Origin: Candidatus Heimdallarchaeota archaeon
Lineage (GTDB): Archaea > Asgardarchaeota > Heimdallarchaeia > Hodarchaeales > LC-3
Reading direction: 5' to 3'
NCBI GenBank assembly: GCA_027364495.1
Contig: DAHXPE010000536.1
Location: forward strand, 1-7,521
Length of the DNA stretch: 7,521 nucleotides
Below are positions 1 through 4,601 of the stretch, piece by piece (positions within the stretch are counted from its first letter, which is position 1; each line of letters begins with the position of its first letter). Under the pieces are notes generated by a model. The model saw only the letters and a list, made by a program, of their open reading frames with translations, was not told the origin of the DNA and did no database searches. The position numbers were made by a program, and so were the translations under genes.

Positions 1-163
1 AATTACTTAATTTAATAATCATTTTTTAGACTTTAAGAAGGAAATTTATACTGCTGAAAAAAAAAATTTCTCAAGGTAATTTGAAATTAGCTTCTTGTTT
101 AATGAGGATTATGAATAAGAAAGGCTAAACATCGCTTGAAAAATGATTTACATAAATTTACTT

Positions 164-169
164 AAAGGA
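164..169 (+). promoter_or_regulatory. Shine-Dalgarno sequence of the 120-aa gene
   Basis: AAAGGA lies 9 nt before the ATG at 179. It supports that start and shows that this organism uses SD-led initiation for at least part of its genes. The rest of 1-178 is AT-rich. A TTTATA at 45-50 could be a TATA box, but nothing else is recognisable there. Confidence 0.6.
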
Positions 170-178
170 TTTTAAAAT

Positions 179-541
179 ATGTCATACTCGCAAGATCCAT
201 TATCCACGCCTGAAACATATTATTACCAATACGACGTTTTTTACACCGGTGATGAAGAATATGAATTTGCCGATATTGATGGAATATTGGTAGAATGTGG
301 ACATTCTTTAGATCTAAGTCCGGAACACGCAGGAGCAGCAAGAGATTTTATACTTACACTTGAAAACTATGATGAAACTAATAAAACAGGTGAAGTCCTT
401 GCATCATTCGTTGTCCGTCTGTGGGAAGATGATGATAACGAACTTAATCTCATTATTTCTTCTATAAAAGAGGAGCTGGAAAGCCATGAATTAATGGTTG
501 AAGATATTGGATTTGTTGGTCCTGGTCCCCCTAGAAAGTAA
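179..541 (+). CDS. Uncharacterised acidic 120-aa protein
   Basis: I do not recognise this protein. It has an ATG start with a well-placed SD (AAAGGA). It is strongly acidic, with clusters such as TGDEEYEF (23-30) and WEDDDNE (82-88), and has no cysteine pair, signal peptide or membrane segment. A Tyr-rich N-terminus (PETYYYQYDVFY, 11-22) precedes a predicted beta/alpha mix. Residues 71-84 (GEVLASFVVRLWED) look like a beta strand, residues 91-105 look like an amphipathic helix, and the protein ends in a Gly/Pro/basic tail (GPGPPRK). It stands alone on the plus strand, facing the broken GrpB-family gene with a 52-nt gap, so context gives no functional hint. It is probably a small soluble cytosolic protein. 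The reading frame looks real because of the SD and the varied composition, but the function is unknown. Confidence 0.72.
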   Translation: MSYSQDPLSTPETYYYQYDVFYTGDEEYEFADIDGILVECGHSLDLSPEHAGAARDFILTLENYDETNKTGEVLASFVVRLWEDDDNELNLIISSIKEELESHELMVEDIGFVGPGPPRK

Positions 542-574
542 ATTAAATTAAATTCTGTTTGTTATTGCCAATTT

Positions 575-591
575 AATTATAATAATTTTTT
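575..591 (+). terminator. Probable T-run terminator between convergent genes
   Basis: The 52-nt gap between the convergent stops is almost entirely A/T and ends in six consecutive T on the plus strand (586-591). Archaeal RNA polymerase commonly stops at such oligo-T tracts without a hairpin. There is no comparable T-run in the minus direction within the gap. Confidence 0.35.
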
Positions 592-593
592 AA

Positions 594-1153
594 TTAGTTA
601 TCAGTAAGAGCTTGTTGCATAATTTTATAAATAACATGAGTCTTTGCATCTGCATAGTTTTGAACATGTTTCCAAGTTTTTTTAGCCAATTCTAGTTTAG
701 TTTTAGCATATAATTTTTTAGCATCTGGGTGAGTGCGAAGGTAATCTCGAAATAAAAGCATTCTTTCAATTTCAGGATTATGTTTTGAAAAAACATGAAG
801 ATTAAGATTATTATTATGATTTTTAAATAATCGATGTTCATTCCAATCTGGTTCTCTGATACGTAGAATATATCCAGCTTGTTCAAGGAAAGGAACATAA
901 CTCTTTTCGTTAGAAGAATCTTGAACAACTAACAGGATATCAATAATAGGTTTAGCAATTAAACCAGGAACAGATGTTGAACCTATATGCTCAATTACTA
1001 AAGTCCTGGACCGAGTGCTTGAGTGATTTTATAATACTCTTTTTGAAAAAGAATAGGCCAGTTAGGATCATAGTTGGAGAGAAAAATGGTTGAATGATAA
1101 GGCTTTCTTTCTCCAATAGTAATTTCTTTTAATTTTTCATCCGAATAAGGCAA
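594..1153 (-). pseudogene. GrpB/UPF0157 family protein, single-base frameshift
   Basis: Joining two minus-strand frames gives 186 residues, close to the 170-190 usual for the GrpB/UPF0157 family, a branch of the nucleotidyltransferase superfamily. Frame one runs from the TTG at 1153: residues 24-49 contain FLSNYDPNWPILF and ALGP. Frame two continues from about 1007 to the TAA at 594-596 with the family hallmarks IEHIGSTSVPGLIAKPIIDI (54-73), REPDWNEHRLF (100-110), LNLHVFS (117-123) and LLFRDYLRTHPDA (133-145). At the junction one base is missing: upstream frame GGT-CC, downstream frame AGG-ACT. Reading on in frame one hits TAG almost at once. The upstream frame is closed by TAG-TAA just before the SD, so TTG with AAGGA 7 nt ahead is the likely start. 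Apart from the lesion the gene is intact, which points to a recent mutation or a sequencing/assembly error. The biochemical role of the family is poorly defined. It is common in bacteria, so transfer into this archaeon is plausible. Confidence 0.85.
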
Positions 1154-1160
1154 TAATAAA

Positions 1161-1168
1161 TCCTTCTT
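1161..1168 (-). promoter_or_regulatory. Shine-Dalgarno sequence fixing the TTG start of the GrpB-like gene
   Basis: The minus strand reads AAGAAGGA, separated by 7 nt from the TTG at 1153. No ATG or GTG is available in this frame between the upstream stop pair (TAG-TAA) and the conserved body, so this SD decides the start. Confidence 0.6.
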
Positions 1169-1211
1169 GAATTACTAAAATTTTGAACGCCTAAAATCAA
1201 TTTTCAAGATA

Positions 1212-1224
1212 CAATTATATTATA
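1212..1224 (-). promoter_or_regulatory. Candidate TATA box for the GrpB-like gene
   Basis: The minus strand reads TATAATATAATTG about 60-70 nt before the TTG start. That would place transcription initiation near 1190 with a leader of about 40 nt containing the SD. In this AT-rich context the match is only suggestive. Confidence 0.35.
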
Positions 1225-1239
1225 AAAAAGAAAAGAAAG
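1224..1239 (-). terminator. T-rich terminator after the cyclic diphosphoglycerate synthase gene
   Basis: The minus strand reads CTTTCTTTTCTTTTTT, 23-38 nt after the TGA of the 1262-2584 gene. Pyrimidine tracts ending in a T-run are typical archaeal termination signals. The tract abuts the candidate TATA box of the next gene, which suggests that the two minus-strand genes are transcribed separately. Confidence 0.45.
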
Positions 1240-1261
1240 TAATTTAAAAGTTTTCTAAAAA

Positions 1262-2584
1262 TCAATTCTTTTTGATTGTTTTAGCTATAAGATCACGAAG
1301 AGGTGTACCGTTAATTTCCTCAAGTTCATATCGGACACGAATGATAGGCTTATTGACATTAATAACTCGTGTAATGTCAATAGGTGTACCAGAGAGAACA
1401 GCATCACAAGGAACTTTATCAATAACTTCTTCTAATTCACTAAGCTGTTTTTCAGAATAGCCAAGAGCTGGTAAAGCCAAATCAAGCTGTTTATACTTAT
1501 CAAATGCGGCTTTGATAGTTCCAATAACATAAGGTTTGGGATCTGCAATAGCACTGGCACCAAACTTCTTAGCAGCAAGCATACCAGCTCCAGTGGAGAG
1601 AGAACCATGAGTAATGGTAGGACCATCCTCAATAACAAGAACCTTCTTACCTTTAACTTCTTCAGGATGTTCAACAAACTGAGGAGAGTTGGCTTTAATA
1701 ATTGTAGCTTTAGGATTAACAGCTTTAGCATTAGCAATAATGGATTCAACATTCTCAGGTTTAGCAGAATCAACTTTATTGATAAGAATAACATCAGCCG
1801 CCCTGAAGTTAGTTTCTCCAGGATGGTAAGTTAATTCATGACCAGCACGATGAGGATCAGCTAAACAGATATGGAGGTTAGGCTTGACAAAGGGAGTATC
1901 ATTGTTACCACCATCCCAAACAATAACATCAGCTTCTTTCTCAGCCAAATCAAGGATTTTCTGGTAGTCAACGCCAGCATAGATAATGAATCCTTTATCA
2001 ATATAGGGCTCGTATTCTTCCCTTTCTTCAATAGTACATTTATATTTATCTAAATCCTCATAAGAGGCGAAACGTTCAGCAATTTGTTTACTTAGGTCAC
2101 CATAAGGCATAGGATGACGCATAGCAGCGACCTTAAAGCCTAAATCTTTCAGGACCTTTGTAACATATCTGGAAGTTTGACTCTTACCAACGCCCGTACG
2201 AACAGCATTGATACTTATAACGGGTTTAGAGGATTTAAGCATGGTTTTATCCATACTAAGTAGCTTAAAATCAGCCCCATTAACATTAGCAATAGAACAA
2301 AGGTGCATAACATCAACATGGGCAATATCAGAATAAGCAAAAATACAGGTATTGACCTTATATTTTTTAATAATTTCTGGAAGATCTTTTTCCTCAAGAA
2401 TAGGAATACCCTTAGGATACAGCTTACCAGCTAAAACAGGAGGATAAGTACGACCGGTAATACCCATAATTTGAGTACCAGTGAATGCAACAATTTCAAC
2501 GTCAGGATTCTCACGGTAAACACAATTAAAAACATGGAAATCTTTACCGGCAGCTCCTAAAATAACAATACGTTCCTTAGTCAT
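1262..2584 (-). CDS. cpgS: Cyclic 2,3-diphosphoglycerate synthase family protein
   Basis: This is a 440-aa protein matching the archaeal cyclic 2,3-diphosphoglycerate synthetase family in length (about 440-460 aa) and motifs. The characterised methanogen enzyme closes 2,3-bisphosphoglycerate into its cyclic trianhydride using ATP. In order: an N-terminal Rossmann-like start IVILGAAGKDFH (6-17) and AFTGTQIMGITGRTYPP (33-49); a P-loop-like AVRTGVGKSQTSR (127-139); the family signatures MRHPMPYGDL (155-164) and CTIEEREEYEP (183-193); IVWDGGNND (221-229), a candidate acidic metal-binding segment; DPHRAGHELTYHPGE (243-257); NKVD (269-272), resembling the NKxD base-specificity motif of P-loop GTPases; VIEDGPTITHGS (317-328); and SGTPIDI (398-404). 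It looks cytosolic. I chose the ATG at 2584 because homologues begin right at this beta strand; an in-frame GTG at 2593 would add three residues. No SD is seen, so initiation may be leaderless. Many homologues occur in organisms not known to make the cyclic compound, so the exact reaction here is less certain than the family. Confidence 0.93.
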   Translation of the reverse strand: MTKERIVILGAAGKDFHVFNCVYRENPDVEIVAFTGTQIMGITGRTYPPVLAGKLYPKGIPILEEKDLPEIIKKYKVNTCIFAYSDIAHVDVMHLCSIANVNGADFKLLSMDKTMLKSSKPVISINAVRTGVGKSQTSRYVTKVLKDLGFKVAAMRHPMPYGDLSKQIAERFASYEDLDKYKCTIEEREEYEPYIDKGFIIYAGVDYQKILDLAEKEADVIVWDGGNNDTPFVKPNLHICLADPHRAGHELTYHPGETNFRAADVILINKVDSAKPENVESIIANAKAVNPKATIIKANSPQFVEHPEEVKGKKVLVIEDGPTITHGSLSTGAGMLAAKKFGASAIADPKPYVIGTIKAAFDKYKQLDLALPALGYSEKQLSELEEVIDKVPCDAVLSGTPIDITRVINVNKPIIRVRYELEEINGTPLRDLIAKTIKKN

Positions 2585-2639
2585 ATAAAACACTTTTAAA
2601 ATATTAATTAAGAAATTAACAATTAAATGACTTCGTAGA

Positions 2640-2673
2640 GGTGAAAACTCTTTAAAGAGAGTTAAAGTTCACC
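2640..2673. promoter_or_regulatory. Inverted repeat / two-part hairpin upstream of cpgS
   Basis: An outer arm GGTGAA (2640-2645) pairs with TTCACC (2668-2673). An inner arm AACTCT (2646-2651) pairs with AGAGTT (2658-2663) around a 6-nt loop, leaving a 4-nt AAAG bulge at 2664-2667. That gives 12 bp in all, including several G-C pairs in otherwise almost pure A/T sequence. It lies 56-89 nt upstream of the ATG at 2584, so it could be an operator or a 5' leader hairpin. Its role is inferred from position only. Confidence 0.45.
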
Positions 2674-3096
2674 AATTTAAGAAAAATTAAACTCACATTT
2701 AAAAAATGAACTAAGTAAAGAAAGAAGATAAAACTGGCTATGAGCAAAAGGAAAAAGCATAAAAAAATGTTATAATATTCAGAAGAGCACAAAAAAGACA
2801 AAAAAAGAAAAAACAAAAAAAAGGATTAGTGAACAGAAATAAAGTGAAAATCTAAAGTTAAAAATTAAAGGAAAAAAGAAAAGAAGAATAAAAAACAAAT
2901 TTAGAATAGATATATTGAATTATAAGAGAATGAATGAGGAAAAAACGAATTCTGAATAAAATTTATTAAAGAAAAGTCAAAAAAGGGCCATAAAATAAAG
3001 GTGTAATACTATATTATTTAATACCTGTAAAAATCTTCAAATTTACATCGATCTATGAAAAGTGAATTCAAACACAATGCTAAAACAATTAATTCT

Positions 3097-3108
3097 TAAT
3101 TGCAATTA
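3097..3108. repeat. Perfect 12-bp palindrome TAATTGCAATTA
   Basis: The palindrome sits in AT-rich DNA between the divergent gene groups, with loosely symmetric flanks (TTC on the left, GAA on the right). Such dyads are typical of homodimeric regulator sites, but this composition also produces them by chance. No factor can be named. Confidence 0.3.
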
Positions 3109-3206
3109 GAAATTAAAATTTTAATGATTCATTCTGAATTTTTACCTTATTTATTATAATTCACAATAAAAAAGATATGTATAAAATCGAAATATGTTTT
3201 CATTTT

Positions 3207-3220
3207 TAAAAAAATTAAAA
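3207..3220 (-). terminator. T-rich 3' trailer of the tRNA-Lys gene
   Basis: Directly after the discriminator base the minus strand runs TTTTAATTTTTTT, a typical archaeal oligo-T stop. No CCA follows the discriminator, so CCA must be added after transcription. Confidence 0.5.
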
Positions 3221-3316
3221 CGAGCGCAGTGGGATTCGGACCCACGACCATCGGGTTTCTTTTTGCTTTAAAGACAATTAAAAGCCCGGCGCTCTACCTG
3301 GCTGAGCTATGCGCCC
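3221..3316 (-). tRNA. tRNA-Lys(UUU) with an archaeal intron
   Basis: The gene is 96 nt long and the mature tRNA 74 nt. Acceptor arms GGGCGCA and UGCGCUC pair over 7 bp with one G-U (2-71), and the discriminator is G73. U8 and A9 are followed by a perfect D stem GCUC/GAGC with G18-G19 in the loop. The anticodon stem CCGGG/CCCGA carries the loop CUUUUAA, giving anticodon UUU (plus-strand 3280-3282). The T stem GUGGG/CCCAC is perfect. An intron interrupts the loop between 37 and 38. Two oddities are a C at position 55, where U (pseudouridine) is nearly universal (loop UCCGAAU), and a C27-A43 mismatch closing the anticodon stem. The gene decodes Lys AAA/AAG. It is a single gene with its own T-run terminator and a TATA-like box upstream. 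Confidence 0.95.
3257..3278 (-). other. 22-nt tRNA intron with canonical bulge-helix-bulge
   Basis: The intron sits at the canonical 37/38 site. C32-U35 (CUUU) pairs with intron AAAG to form the 4-bp central helix. The 5' bulge is U36-A37-A(intron 1) and the 3' bulge is A-A-A38, each cut between the second and third base. Inside the intron UUGU pairs with GCAA around a 7-nt loop. The whole intron is consumed by this motif (1+4+7+4+4+2 nt), so it is near the minimum length that can form it. It is removed by the archaeal tRNA splicing endonuclease and the exons are then ligated. Confidence 0.92.
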
Positions 3317-3749
3317 TCTGTTTTCAAATCAGAGTTAATTAATTTTTTTTTATATTCTTATTCAATAATTCATTTTTCTATTTATTTAAAGTAATTTCAT
3401 TAATCCATTATATGTTAGAATTATAGTATCATTAAACAAATTTTTTAGTTCTATTCGTTTAACAAACTCAGAACTTTTGTTTGTTTATTATTTTAAGAAC
3501 AGTTTTACCTTTTTATTATGTCCTTATATGTATTTTTTTTTTTATTTGCATCCTTTCTTCATTGAGCTTTTTAAATAACCTTTTTCCTTTATCCTTTGTC
3601 AAGTACGCTAATAATTAAAAAATCTTAAATATCTAAATTTTCTTAGCTAGAATTGTTTATAATTAATTTCTCTCAAAAATCTTGTAATTTATTTTGAGTT
3701 TTTTAAACTTTATTTTATCTTATCTAATTGCCTAAATTGAGATTTACTA
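3317..3749. other. Pyrimidine-rich non-coding stretch before the plus-strand cluster
   Basis: No gene is visible in these 433 nt. Their left end holds the tRNA promoter. The rest is T-rich on the plus strand: by my count 3481-3600 is about 73% pyrimidine. TTTTAAA at 3701-3707 is a plausible TATA box about 45 nt before the ATG at 3750, and the weak purine run TTGAGAT (3738-3744) is the only SD-like sequence before that ATG. Confidence 0.55.
3341..3355 (-). promoter_or_regulatory. Candidate TATA box of tRNA-Lys
   Basis: The minus strand reads ATATAAAAAAAAATT, centred about 30-35 nt before the first tRNA base. This suits archaeal box A spacing with a short 5' leader for RNase P to trim. Between it and the tRNA, CTCTG (3316-3320) and CAGAG (3330-3334) form a small inverted repeat that reaches the first tRNA base. 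Confidence 0.45.
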
Positions 3750-4553
3750 ATGTCCTTTTGTCCTAAATGTGGAACCCTTCTTCACCCTCGTAAAAATGCT
3801 GATGGTAAATTTGTTCTTGTTTGTAAGACTTGTTCTGATACTCCTACTGCTGTTAAGGACTTAGCAGAGGATGAAGTTTTCTTTAATAAGTTAAAAAATA
3901 TTTGTCGTTCAGGTCGTGCTGAAAAACAGCTTAAAACCCTTGCCCGTTCCCTTTCCCTTCCTGAAAATCAGCTCCACGATGCGTTAAAAGCCCTTGATGA
4001 TCAAGGTCGTCTTCCTTATGGCTACTATGATAAAATTGAGCGTCTTTATGTTCGTACACATCTTACTGATGAAATTTCAGACGATGTTATGATTGATATG
4101 ATTAAACAATCCTATGGTTATGACATCTTCGGTGCTAAAGGCCTTAGTAACTACATTTCTTTAGGTAAGCATACCAGTGTTCGTAAAACTCTTCAAACCC
4201 TCCATGGTTTACGCAAAAAAAACCTCCTTCGTGGTCACAAACGTGGTGTTAATTGGCTTTGGCGTCTACCCAAACCAGGTGAAGACCTTAGCGCTCCTTT
4301 CTTTCCTAAGAAAGAAGGTTCTGATGAATCTGATTCACCTACTACCTCAAAACGATCTAAATCCAAGTCTTCTAAGGCTAAAGGCGGAAATTCTTCCGAT
4401 GAATTGAACTCCTATGATGACGATGAATCGAAAGATTCTGATGATACCGAAACTAAAGACTCTGAAGAAAACATTGATTATGATGAGGAAGAGGAACAGG
4501 ATGATTCCAAGATGGTTTACTTTGCTGATCCTGAGGACGAAGATGAGGTTTGA
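3750..4553 (+). CDS. Zinc-ribbon protein with probable winged-helix segments and acidic tail
   Basis: The protein has 267 aa and I do not recognise it as a whole. Residues 4-28 form a zinc ribbon, CPKCG...CKTC (Cys 4, 7, 25, 28), of the RPB9/TFS N-terminal or TFB type. Residues 42-101 look like a winged helix: helices, then LARSLSLPENQLHDALKALD (64-83) as helix-turn-helix, then a hairpin DKIERLYV. Residues 107-175 look like a second, with VRKTLQTLHGLRKKNLL (144-160) as a basic recognition region ending in VNWLWRLP. After a Ser/Lys linker (190-212), residues 216-267 are low complexity with 27 Asp/Glu in 52. It is likely cytosolic and nucleic-acid or RNA-polymerase associated, by inference from the zinc ribbon and basic helices. 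TFE (winged helix first) and TFB (cyclin folds) do not fit. It heads a cluster with the 840-aa gene 48 nt downstream. The frame is secure; the role is open. Confidence 0.85.
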   Translation: MSFCPKCGTLLHPRKNADGKFVLVCKTCSDTPTAVKDLAEDEVFFNKLKNICRSGRAEKQLKTLARSLSLPENQLHDALKALDDQGRLPYGYYDKIERLYVRTHLTDEISDDVMIDMIKQSYGYDIFGAKGLSNYISLGKHTSVRKTLQTLHGLRKKNLLRGHKRGVNWLWRLPKPGEDLSAPFFPKKEGSDESDSPTTSKRSKSKSSKAKGGNSSDELNSYDDDESKDSDDTETKDSEENIDYDEEEEQDDSKMVYFADPEDEDEV

Positions 4554-4587
4554 ACTAACCCCTACATTTACTTTTATTTTATTTTTT

Positions 4588-4591
4588 GAGG
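4588..4591 (+). promoter_or_regulatory. Shine-Dalgarno sequence for the TTG start at 4602
   Basis: TGAGG stands out in the T-rich gap between the first two genes, 10 nt before TTG. No in-frame ATG or GTG lies nearby upstream, so this SD selects the TTG. Confidence 0.5.
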
Positions 4592-4601
4592 TTTTATATT
4601 T

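Larger units (their letters stand above)
2585..3220. other. Long purine-rich non-coding stretch
   Basis: I find no gene in this stretch of about 630 nt on either strand. By my count 2701-3000 is about 77% purine on the plus strand (mostly A), equivalent to a long T/C-rich tract upstream of the minus-strand cyclic diphosphoglycerate synthase gene. Frames are broken every few codons. The only visible structures are the hairpin at 2640-2673, the palindrome at 3097-3108 and the T-run ending the tRNA. It probably holds the promoter and leader of the minus-strand gene; an unrecognised small RNA cannot be excluded. Confidence 0.6.

Noticed and set aside
692..928. Hydrophobic minus-strand open frame of 78 codons
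   Set aside because: It overlaps the downstream half of the GrpB-family gene in another frame. The conserved GrpB motifs lie in the neighbouring frame, and the Ile/Leu/Phe richness is only the AT-rich shadow.
1432..1794. Leu-rich minus-strand open frame resembling a membrane protein
   Set aside because: It lies wholly inside the cyclic diphosphoglycerate synthase gene in another frame; its composition comes from that gene's codon bias and it has no start signal.
2700..3000. Small protein genes or an A-rich repeat array in the purine-rich stretch
   Set aside because: Frames are closed every few codons, no SD-start pair is followed by a sensible frame, and there are no regularly spaced repeat units. 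CRISPR-like or tandem-repeat structure is absent.
3750..4553. Naming the zinc-ribbon protein TFS, TFB or TFE
   Set aside because: Only the N-terminal ribbon resembles TFS or TFB. The TFS C-terminal ribbon and TFB cyclin repeats are absent, and TFE has the opposite domain order.
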